A stretch of 5,256 nt of DNA from positions 1 through 5,256 of the forward strand of contig DAOVVQ010000271.1 in assembly GCA_030637065.1 (NCBI GenBank), read 5' to 3'. This DNA is from Planctomycetota bacterium (lineage in GTDB: Bacteria; Planctomycetota; Phycisphaerae; Sedimentisphaerales; Anaerohalosphaeraceae). This document shows, one piece after another, positions 1-5,256 of the stretch (the first letter of the stretch is position 1; the number at the start of each line of letters is the position of its first letter). Made by a program: the position numbers and the translations under genes. The notes below the pieces were generated by a model that was not told where the DNA came from, searched no databases, and was given only the letters and a program-made list of their open reading frames with translations.

Positions 1-1372
1 CGACGGCATCGTTGGCCTCGACCATGAACATCTCGATGATCGTATGCGGATAGCAGTCATCGGCAGGCTCGGCATCGACGACGCAGCCGGAATCATCCAT
101 CACCAACTCGATCTCAGGCAGGTCAAGGTGCAGCATGCCCTTCTTGCGGCGGCGTTTCTCGATGGCCTTGGCGAGCGTGTCCATGTCCTTAACCAGCGAA
201 ACAACCTCACCGGCAAAATCGGCGGCCTTTCCGTGAAGGATATCGTCGGCCTGCTTGTACGTAAGCCTCGCGCGCGAGCATATAATACTCGATGCGTATT
301 CTCTCGCCAGGATATTGCCACGCAGGTCGTAAGTGATATAGACGCTTTTTGCAAACCGCTTCTGGTTCGGCTGAAGGCTGCATATCCCGTTGCTGAGTAT
401 CTCGGGCAGCATGGGGATGACCTTGCCCGGCAGGTAGACGCTGTTTCCCCTCTCGCGGGCCTCGACATCGAGCGGAGAATCCATGGCGATAAAGGCGCTT
501 ACGTCGGCAATATGAATTCCAAGGACCCAGTTGCCGTCCTCGTTTTTTCGCAGGCTGATGGCGTCGTCAAAATCCTTGGCATCCGGCGGGTCGATAGTGA
601 TGATCACCTCGCCGGTAATGTCGTCACGATTAGAGGCAGCGGAAGTGTCGAAAGATTCCGAGGCCTCTCTCGCCTGGTTGATGCATTGCTCGTCAAAATC
701 GCCGCTTAGGCTGTGGCGAACGATAATGGATTTTATCTCCGAGTCGTAGAGGCCCGCCTTTCCGAGGACCTCGACGATCACCCCGCGGGCAAGCCGCCCC
801 TCGGAAGGATATGTGATCACCTCGACTACGACCTTGTCGTCTGCCCGCGCCGCCTTGGCGGTAACGTCGTCGACCTCGATCGGATCGAAAAACTCCTTAC
901 CGTCGGGCACAACTATCCATCCGGCTGGGGCCTTTCGCAGGCTCCCGACGAATTTGCTGTGGCGACGCTCGAGAATCTCGACGATCCTGCCCGTATACCG
1001 CATCTGCCCGGCCCGGACGCCACTCTTGACCGCCTTGGCCACCACGGTATCGCCGGTAATCGCCCCAGCGGTATCTTTGGGCGGGATGAACAGATCGCCG
1101 TGAGAATTCGCCTCCTGCGGGATCAAAAAGCCAAAACCCTTGGGATTGGCCCGAAATGTGCCGATGATCCTGCCTGACATCGCTGGCAAGGTCACCAGAT
1201 TCTTTGCGCCGATCACGACCCGTCCTTTTTTCCTCAGATCGTCAAATGCGGCCTTGAATTCAGGGTAGTCCTCGTCCGATACTCCTATGGATCTGGCCAG
1301 AGCAGCGAGCTTCTGAGGAGAATAGTCCCGCCTGCCGATCAGTTTAAGTATTTGTCCTTTTAAGACTTCCAT
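1..1372 (-). CDS. rnr: Ribonuclease R (3'-5' exoribonuclease), N-terminal 457 residues, cut by the window edge
   Basis: A continuous minus-strand frame from the ATG at 1372 to the left edge gives 457 codons without a stop. Family role: a hydrolytic, processive 3'-5' exoribonuclease that degrades structured RNA, acting in mRNA and rRNA turnover. Visible order: a winged-helix-like N-terminus (about 1-60, starting MEVLKGQILKLIGRR); cold-shock/OB-type segments (about 65-200, with NPKGFGFLIP at 76-85 and GDLFIPP at 92-98); then the RNB catalytic domain from about 245. The RNB signature ITIDPPDAKDFDDAI lies at 258-272; the four metal-binding aspartates should be D261, D267, D269 and D270. HIADVS (287-292), RGNSVYLPG (308-316) and VIPMLPEILSNG (318-329) follow. 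The end of RNB and the expected C-terminal S1 domain lie outside the window. The start is forced: the frame upstream has no ATG, GTG or TTG before a stop at 1400-1402. No clear Shine-Dalgarno precedes it. It is the last gene of a leftward series after rpsT. Confidence 0.96.
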   Translation of the reverse strand, partial: MEVLKGQILKLIGRRDYSPQKLAALARSIGVSDEDYPEFKAAFDDLRKKGRVVIGAKNLVTLPAMSGRIIGTFRANPKGFGFLIPQEANSHGDLFIPPKDTAGAITGDTVVAKAVKSGVRAGQMRYTGRIVEILERRHSKFVGSLRKAPAGWIVVPDGKEFFDPIEVDDVTAKAARADDKVVVEVITYPSEGRLARGVIVEVLGKAGLYDSEIKSIIVRHSLSGDFDEQCINQAREASESFDTSAASNRDDITGEVIITIDPPDAKDFDDAISLRKNEDGNWVLGIHIADVSAFIAMDSPLDVEARERGNSVYLPGKVIPMLPEILSNGICSLQPNQKRFAKSVYITYDLRGNILAREYASSIICSRARLTYKQADDILHGKAADFAGEVVSLVKDMDTLAKAIEKRRRKKGMLHLDLPEIELVMDDSGCVVDAEPADDCYPHTIIEMFMVEANDAV

Positions 1373-1394
1373 TGCAGGTAAACCAAAAACAAAA

Positions 1395-1529
1395 AGCGTC
1401 TAATCGATTGAGACCTCTGAAAAACCATGACACCCTTGCTATGGTCGTTGTTTTTAGAACAAAAACAAACATGGCAGTGGAATACACCCTGTTTTTCAGG
1501 GAACCCGATTATTATATCGGTTAGACGCT
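1395..1529 (-). ncRNA. Candidate structured RNA or inverted-repeat element between rpsT and rnr
   Basis: The element is bounded by 14-nt inverted repeats, agcgtctaatcgat at 1395-1408 and atcggttagacgct at 1516-1529, complementary at 13 of 14 positions. The odd position is a G-U wobble if the plus strand is transcribed and a C-A mismatch if the minus strand is. Inside, 1417-1425 (ctgaaaaac) pairs perfectly with 1491-1499 (gtttttcag). A central hairpin pairs 1447-1455 with 1461-1470 around a 5-nt loop, with one bulged base. Together they form a rod with internal bubbles. On the minus strand the outer stem is followed at once by TTTTTGTTTTT, which fits a terminator-like RNA end and places the element just ahead of the rnr start. 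I do not recognise a known RNA family. A 6S-like RNA, an rnr leader, or a small MITE-like inverted repeat are all possible; no flanking target duplication is visible. The strand is uncertain; minus is preferred because of the T tract. Confidence 0.4.
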
Positions 1530-1570
1530 GTGGGGTCTGTACCTAAAGTGCGTCAGAACGCTGGGCGTAA

Positions 1571-1846
1571 TCAGGCTTTTTGGGCCTTTGCGTTGCTCAG
1601 ACGCCTGGCAAGACGCGATTTCATCCTTGCCGCAGTGTTCTTGTGCATCGTGCTGGTGGCAGTGATCTTGTCGAGTTTCTTTGTAAGCAGCCTGAATTGC
1701 TCGTCTGCCTTCTCAAATTCGCCTGCACTTATAGAAGTTTCAAGGTGTTTAACCTGCGTTTTGACCACACTCTTGCGAGCACGATTGATGACGTTCCTCT
1801 TTGCGTTCTGTCTGACTCTTTTCTTGGCTGATAACGAATTCGCCAC
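1571..1846 (-). CDS. rpsT: 30S ribosomal protein S20
   Basis: This gene encodes a 91-residue, strongly basic protein, close to the usual size of S20 (87 in E. coli). S20 is a primary 16S rRNA-binding protein of the small subunit body. Diagnostic segments are ANSLSAKKRVRQNAKRN at residues 2-18, and MHKNTAARMKSRLARRL at about 67-83, which corresponds to the E. coli HKNKAARHK block. The protein is expected to be almost all helical. The start is GTG at 1846-1844, supported by an AGGAGAA Shine-Dalgarno at 1857-1851 about 5-6 nt upstream, and the family's N-terminal ANS/ANxxS motif begins right after it. E. coli rpsT also uses a non-ATG start (TTG), which has been linked to its autogenous control. 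It lies 66 bp after the TPR gene and 198 bp before rnr, all on the minus strand. No hairpin followed by a T-run directly behind its stop was seen. Confidence 0.97.
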   Translation of the reverse strand: MANSLSAKKRVRQNAKRNVINRARKSVVKTQVKHLETSISAGEFEKADEQFRLLTKKLDKITATSTMHKNTAARMKSRLARRLSNAKAQKA

Positions 1847-1850
1847 AACT

Positions 1851-1857
1851 TTCTCCT
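1851..1857 (-). promoter_or_regulatory. Ribosome binding site that fixes the GTG start of rpsT
   Basis: The minus strand reads AGGAGAA here, a near-perfect Shine-Dalgarno sequence, about 5-6 nt ahead of GTG at 1846. It decides the start, because the rpsT frame has no ATG at this point and the S20 N-terminal motif begins directly after the GTG. Confidence 0.8.
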
Positions 1858-1912
1858 GACTAAATCTAACGGTTATTGCTACTATTATTTTTCAACATTG
1901 TATACTGTTTGG

Positions 1913-3313
1913 TCACGCAGGTCTACTGTTATTTCTCAAATTATTGACCCGCTGGCTTACATCCTTAAAACCGAAATCAAGCTGGGCCAGTTTCCTGAAA
2001 AGCTCGAGCGCCTTGTCCGATTGACCGTCCTCTTCGCAGCTTCTGGCCAGATTATAGCGTAAATCCTTGCCAAGATTGCCGTCTTTGACCTCGCAAATCT
2101 CGATTGCCTGCTCAAAAACGTCGATTGCGTCCGCAAACCAGCCTTTGAGAAAAAAACAAAATCCCGTTTTGTTCGTCGCCGCCAACCGGTAGCGGGGGTC
2201 ATTTCGGGCCTCCTGGAAGAGCGGGATCGCCTTGTCATACTGTTTGTTGGCGATCAGGCAGTTGCCGTATTCATATTTTAATTTCAAATCGGTCGGATAA
2301 TTTTCAGCGCAAAGCCTGTAATGCTCCAGGGCGGCATCGTTTAGCTTCGACGCAGCGGAGGCATACCTGGCCTTTAGCTGCGGATTGTCGCCCTCAGCGT
2401 CAATTTCGGCCTTGATCTGGCGAAGATGGCCCTTGAGCCGCTTTATCTGGAGCAATCCAGCCTTTTGCTGGAAGGAGAAGTCGCTTGTCTTCGTATAGGC
2501 GCCTTGGAGGACTTCAACAGCCTGATCATAGCCCTCCTCGGTTTCCAGGTCGGCGAGGGCATCGGCCAGCTTCATGATATTCGTTGCAGACCCAGGGGCA
2601 GCTTTGACCGCCTCCCGGGCGTCATCGACCGCTTTTTTGCAATAATCGACGGTTTTGACCAGGCTTTCCTGGGAATGGAGCTTGTCCTGCGAATCCTTAT
2701 CCTTGATAGACTGCCTGAAATCGCCCCCCATGCCATATTTACCCTTCTGGACCGTAAGCTGGGCGGAGAGGTCGCGAAGTTCGTCCTGCAAGGCCGCATC
2801 ATCGGACTTTAGCTCAGCGGCATAATGACAGGCCGAGACTGCCTCCTCGAACATGTCCAGCGAGGCATACGAATCCTTCAGGAGCAAATATGCAGCCAAA
2901 GAGGGCTTGGAACTTGCCCGGTTTGCATCGAAGACGAGCCTGGCTATCCATGCCCCTGTCCGCTTGTAACTCCCTGACACACAAGCCTTTAGCATCGCTT
3001 CGGCACACGATAGATTATCAGGATCCTTGGCTAAAAGATACTCGGCGTTAATCATTTCATCCAGAGGCGTCTTTCCGCCGCGGCGTTTGACTTTGTCGGT
3101 GATAGACGGCTTTTTGCCACCCTTTCCCTGCCTGATAAGGGCCATTCTGCGCAGTGGCGCATGGCCGTCATCGAGGGCATCCGGGCTGTGGCGCAGGCCT
3201 TCCAGATACATGTCGATCGCATAATCGAAGTTGTCAGTAGCGGCAACTTCTTCGGCTCGCTCGAAAAACGCTATCGCTTTTTCCAGACCGGCATCTCTGT
3301 GGTCATCGGACAT
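1913..3313 (-). CDS. Tetratricopeptide-repeat protein of unknown function
   Basis: The product is a soluble protein of 466 residues with no signal peptide or membrane segment, so it is probably cytoplasmic. TPR-like helix pairs can be seen at about 13-46 (AIAFFERAEEVAATDNFDYA), 137-170, 241-275, 344-377 (YGNCLIANKQYDKAIPLF), 379-412 (GFCFFLKGWFADAIDVFEQA) and 416-449. The C-terminal ones are the most canonical. A basic stretch at 61-81 (RQGKGGKKPSITDKVKRRGG) breaks the first repeats and could contact nucleic acid or another protein; this is inference. Residues 171-235 are charged and probably partly coiled-coil. TPRs normally act as protein-binding scaffolds; no enzymatic motif is visible, so no function is assigned. 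The ATG at 3313 has GGGGTG at 3326-3321 as Shine-Dalgarno, 7 nt away. The gene heads the leftward series TPR-rpsT-rnr; the 66-bp gap to rpsT has no clear terminator, so co-transcription is possible. Confidence 0.9.
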   Translation of the reverse strand: MSDDHRDAGLEKAIAFFERAEEVAATDNFDYAIDMYLEGLRHSPDALDDGHAPLRRMALIRQGKGGKKPSITDKVKRRGGKTPLDEMINAEYLLAKDPDNLSCAEAMLKACVSGSYKRTGAWIARLVFDANRASSKPSLAAYLLLKDSYASLDMFEEAVSACHYAAELKSDDAALQDELRDLSAQLTVQKGKYGMGGDFRQSIKDKDSQDKLHSQESLVKTVDYCKKAVDDAREAVKAAPGSATNIMKLADALADLETEEGYDQAVEVLQGAYTKTSDFSFQQKAGLLQIKRLKGHLRQIKAEIDAEGDNPQLKARYASAASKLNDAALEHYRLCAENYPTDLKLKYEYGNCLIANKQYDKAIPLFQEARNDPRYRLAATNKTGFCFFLKGWFADAIDVFEQAIEICEVKDGNLGKDLRYNLARSCEEDGQSDKALELFRKLAQLDFGFKDVSQRVNNLRNNSRPA

Positions 3314-3348
3314 ATTTTGTCACCCCGGTTATCAAACAAACTCAAACC

Positions 3349-3378
3349 CGGCTGTACCGCCCATGGCTGGCACAGCCG
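3349..3378 (-). repeat. 7-bp inverted repeat (stem-loop) in the leader of the TPR gene
   Basis: cggctgt at 3349-3355 is exactly complementary to acagccg at 3372-3378, with 16 nt between them. If transcription starts near 3425, the hairpin lies in the 5' untranslated leader of the TPR gene, about 35 nt before its start codon. No T-run follows it, so it does not look like an intrinsic terminator. It may be an operator, an mRNA-stabilising hairpin or chance. Confidence 0.4.
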
Positions 3379-3431
3379 CGTGTTGCTGCTTCTTACAGGT
3401 TTAACTATAGCTCACTTAGTCAGAATGCGAT

Positions 3432-3461
3432 ATATTACCGCCATGAGCGGCCCTCTGTCAA
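3432..3461 (-). promoter_or_regulatory. Sigma70-like promoter for the TPR gene (reads leftward)
   Basis: The minus strand carries a perfect TTGACA -35 box (3461-3456), an 18-bp spacer and TAATAT as -10 (3437-3432). The predicted start near 3425 would give a leader of about 110 nt before the ATG at 3313. Nothing else in the gap reads this well towards the TPR gene. Confidence 0.55.
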
Positions 3462-3473
3462 CAAAATAAATCC

Positions 3474-3502
3474 TTGTTCGGACGGGTGATATGTGCTATA
3501 AG
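3474..3502 (+). promoter_or_regulatory. Sigma70-like promoter for glyA
   Basis: TTGTTC (3474-3479) and TATAAG (3497-3502) are separated by exactly 17 bp. The predicted start near 3509 leaves a short leader of about 31 nt that carries the glyA ribosome binding site agagagg at 3525-3531. The -35 box is weaker than consensus. It sits back to back with the promoter of the TPR gene, the two -35 boxes being 12 bp apart. Confidence 0.5.
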
Positions 3503-3539
3503 AACGCATCTTTTATAATTATACAGAGAGGCTCTTATT

Positions 3540-4823
3540 ATGTTATCGGCACTGGAACAGTATGATCCGCAGATTTATGAACTATTAAAGCAGGAAAAGG
3601 CCCGTCAGAGCGGCTCGCTGCGTCTGATCCCGTCGGAGAATTACGTCTCACGGGCGGTAATGCAGGCGTGCGGAAGCTGTCTGACCAACAAATACGCAGA
3701 GGGCTATCCCGGCAAACGGTACTACGAAGGCCAGCAGGTAACGGATCTGATAGAGATGTTGGCTACCGAACGGGCCAAAAAGATCTTCAAGGCCGACCAC
3801 GCCAACGTCCAGTCGTATTCCGGCTCTGTGGCCAACGTCGCTGCTTATGCGGCCCTGCTCGAACCGGGCGATACGATAATGGGTCTGTCACTTCCGTTTG
3901 GCGGGCACCTGACGCACGGATGGAAGGCCAGCATGACCAGCAAGGTCTATAATTCCGTCCAGTACGAAGTTGACCCCGAAACCGGGCGATTCGACTACAA
4001 TAAGATCGAGGAACTTGCCAAAAAGCACCGGCCAAAGATGATCATCTCCGGCGCAACAGCCTACCCGCGCGAGATCGATTTTGAAATTTTCGGCAATATC
4101 GCAAAGAGTGTCGGCGCATATCATCTCAGCGATATCGCGCACATCTCCGGTCTGGTCGTCGCAAATATTCACAAAAGCCCCGTCCCTTACGCCGATATAG
4201 TCTCGACGACCACGCACAAGACACTGCGGGGGCCGCGGGGAGGGATGCTCCTTTGCAAGGCCGAATACGCCAAAAACATTGACCGCGCCGTATTCCCCGG
4301 CCTCCAGGGCGGCCCGCATATGCATACGCTGACCGCTATCGCCGTCGCGCTAAATGAAGCCGATACACCCGAGTTCATCGGCTACGCAAAACAGGTCGTC
4401 AAGAATGCCAAGGCGCTCGCCGATAAGCTGCTCGAGTTCGGTTTCGATCTCGTCTCGGGCGGAACCGATAACCACCTGATACTCATAGACCTGCGGAGCA
4501 AGGATGTTCCCGGCAAAAAACTCGCCAAGGCGCTTGACCGGGCCAAGATCGTTACCAATTACAATACGGTGCCCTGCGACCCGCGTCCGCCCTTTGACCC
4601 AAGCGGTCTTAGGATCGGCACTCCCGCTGTCACCACACGTGGGATGAAGGAGCCGCAGATGGAGCAGATCGCAGGCTTTATCAACAGGATCGCAGACAAC
4701 ATCGACAATGATACGGTGATCGAACAGATCGGCAAAGAGGTGCTGATGCTTTGCTCGCACTTCCCGGTGCCGGGCCATTTCATTATACCGCCGAAGAATA
4801 GCCACATAAACGGTGGCGACTGA
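3540..4823 (+). CDS. glyA: Serine hydroxymethyltransferase
   Basis: This PLP enzyme interconverts serine plus tetrahydrofolate with glycine plus 5,10-methylene-tetrahydrofolate, the main source of one-carbon units, in the cytoplasm. At 427 residues it has the normal length for bacterial SHMT. Key motifs are intact: LIPSENYVS (29-37); NKYAEGYPGKRYYEG (50-64), with the two active-site tyrosines expected at Y52 and Y62; SDIAHISGLV (197-206), with the PLP-ring aspartate D198 and the stacking histidine H201; and STTTHKTLRGPRGG (222-235), with K227 as the Schiff-base lysine. SGLRIGTPAVTTRG (355-368) contains R358, expected to bind the substrate carboxylate. The ATG at 3540 is supported by agagagg at 3525-3531, 8 nt upstream, and by a good promoter match. 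Its TGA is 18 bp before the next gene, suggesting an operon. Nothing in it is truncated. Confidence 0.98.
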   Translation: MLSALEQYDPQIYELLKQEKARQSGSLRLIPSENYVSRAVMQACGSCLTNKYAEGYPGKRYYEGQQVTDLIEMLATERAKKIFKADHANVQSYSGSVANVAAYAALLEPGDTIMGLSLPFGGHLTHGWKASMTSKVYNSVQYEVDPETGRFDYNKIEELAKKHRPKMIISGATAYPREIDFEIFGNIAKSVGAYHLSDIAHISGLVVANIHKSPVPYADIVSTTTHKTLRGPRGGMLLCKAEYAKNIDRAVFPGLQGGPHMHTLTAIAVALNEADTPEFIGYAKQVVKNAKALADKLLEFGFDLVSGGTDNHLILIDLRSKDVPGKKLAKALDRAKIVTNYNTVPCDPRPPFDPSGLRIGTPAVTTRGMKEPQMEQIAGFINRIADNIDNDTVIEQIGKEVLMLCSHFPVPGHFIIPPKNSHINGGD

Positions 4824-4841
4824 GAGGTTGTGTAAGTCTTT

Positions 4842-5256
4842 ATGAGCGATACCAGGCTAAAAACCGCTTGCTTAGGCCTCGACGAACAGGGCCAGGGGTT
4901 GCTTAAAGCCGCTCGCGAGAGCGAACTGTTCGACATTATCGCCGTCGGTGGCGAGGAGACCGAGCTTGCCGAAACAATCGCGGCTGCCTGTCAATGCCCT
5001 GCATTTGACGATTATCGACAACTGATCATTCAAAACCAACTCGACGTTTTGATAGTCGCAGCTCCGATCTATCTGTGCGACGAGCACATCAGGGCGGCGA
5101 TGAAAAAGAAGATCAATGTGCTCAAGGTTCCACCGGCTGGGCTGGATTTCGAGCAGACCGCCGAGATGGTCCGACTTGCCAATAAAGAAGGCGTCAGGTT
5201 TGCCGTCGCCGATACCAGCAGATTTCGGCCCGGCTTTTCGGCGCTTAGGGAATATA
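4842..5256 (+). CDS. Gfo/Idh/MocA-family protein with atypical motifs, N-terminal 138 residues, cut by the window edge
   Basis: The ATG at 4842 opens a frame that stays open to the right edge (138 codons). The fold pattern is that of the Rossmann domain of Gfo/Idh/MocA oxidoreductases, which act on sugars and related compounds with NAD(P): a first strand plus glycine loop (KTACLGLDEQGQG, 7-19), DIIAVGG (31-37), LDVLIVAAP (67-75) and IRAAMKKKINVLKVPPAG (83-100). Two signatures are off. The usual GxGxxG reads G12-L-D14-E-Q-G17, with Asp at the second glycine. The segment that usually reads VLxEKPxA reads VLKVPPAG (93-100), so the catalytic-site Lys of EKP is replaced by Pro. It may be a binding or regulatory paralog, or an enzyme with changed chemistry; the substrate domain is not in view. 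The start follows glyA by 18 bp. GAGAGG at 4822-4827 is 14 nt from the ATG, too far for a strong site, so translation may be coupled to glyA. Confidence 0.82.
   Translation, partial: MSDTRLKTACLGLDEQGQGLLKAARESELFDIIAVGGEETELAETIAAACQCPAFDDYRQLIIQNQLDVLIVAAPIYLCDEHIRAAMKKKINVLKVPPAGLDFEQTAEMVRLANKEGVRFAVADTSRFRPGFSALREY

Noticed and set aside
44..709. Long plus-strand open frame of 221 codons
   Set aside because: It lies fully antisense to rnr, whose frame shows the RNB catalytic motif in this stretch. The plus-strand translation has no recognisable domain and no ribosome site was seen.
713..1177. Plus-strand open frame of 154 codons
   Set aside because: It is antisense to the OB-domain part of rnr, and its protein is not recognisable.
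1551..1563. Short hairpin GCGT-TCTG-ACGC just behind the rpsT stop
   Set aside because: The stem is only 4 bp and no T-run follows, so it is too weak to call a terminator.
1530..1859. Plus-strand open frame with hydrophobic stretches, resembling a small membrane protein
   Set aside because: It is a mirror of rpsT: the hydrophobic residues come from reading Lys/Arg-rich codons on the opposite strand.
1858..1912. Possible separate rpsT promoter, with TATACAAT and TTGAAA on the minus strand
   Set aside because: The boxes are in the wrong order or spacing for a sigma70 promoter, and no paired -35/-10 could be found. The gap is otherwise AT-rich without a clear terminator.
2426..2812. Plus-strand open frame of 128 codons inside the TPR gene
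   Set aside because: It is antisense to a well-supported TPR reading frame and carries no motif of its own.
3514..3523. Palindrome TATAATTATA, a possible second -10 box for glyA
   Set aside because: There is no -35 match 16-18 bp upstream, and it lies only about 20 nt before the start codon, so the pair at 3474-3502 is the better choice.
4350..4805. Minus-strand open frame of 151 codons
   Set aside because: It is antisense to the C-terminal third of glyA, which is fully conserved there.

Overview
The window looks like ordinary bacterial chromosome of roughly balanced base composition. It carries three leftward genes (RNase R, ribosomal protein S20, a TPR protein) and two rightward genes (serine hydroxymethyltransferase and a Gfo/Idh/MocA-like protein). 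No phage, transposase, CRISPR, tRNA or rRNA sequence was recognised. The organism cannot be fixed from sequence alone. The unassigned cytoplasmic TPR protein and a Gfo/Idh/MocA relative behind glyA make me lean towards the Planctomycetes/PVC group, perhaps Phycisphaerae-like; this is a low-confidence inference.

Left half, minus strand, in transcription order from 3313 down to 1: the TPR-repeat protein (3313-1913), a 66-bp gap, rpsT for S20 (1846-1571, GTG start), a 198-bp gap, then rnr for RNase R (starts at 1372 and runs off the left edge, so its C-terminal part is missing). The rpsT-rnr gap is not empty. Positions 1395-1529 are bounded by 14-nt inverted repeats and hold further nested pairings. 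On the minus strand a T-rich tract follows directly. This is the best candidate here for an undescribed element: a structured RNA, an rnr leader, or a small inverted-repeat element.

The 226 bp at 3314-3539 separate the two divergent transcription units. They hold back-to-back sigma70-like promoters whose -35 boxes are 12 bp apart, and a 7-bp inverted repeat in the leader of the TPR gene.

Right half, plus strand: glyA (3540-4823) is complete with all active-site motifs. Eighteen bp downstream, probably in the same operon, starts a Gfo/Idh/MocA-family protein that is cut by the right edge. Its dinucleotide-binding glycine motif and its EKP catalytic motif are both altered, so it may not be a normal dehydrogenase.

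Functionally the left block joins ribosome assembly (S20) with RNA turnover and ribosome quality control (RNase R). The right block concerns glycine/serine and one-carbon metabolism. I see no clear new multi-gene system; the points that merit attention are the 1395-1529 element and the degenerate oxidoreductase.
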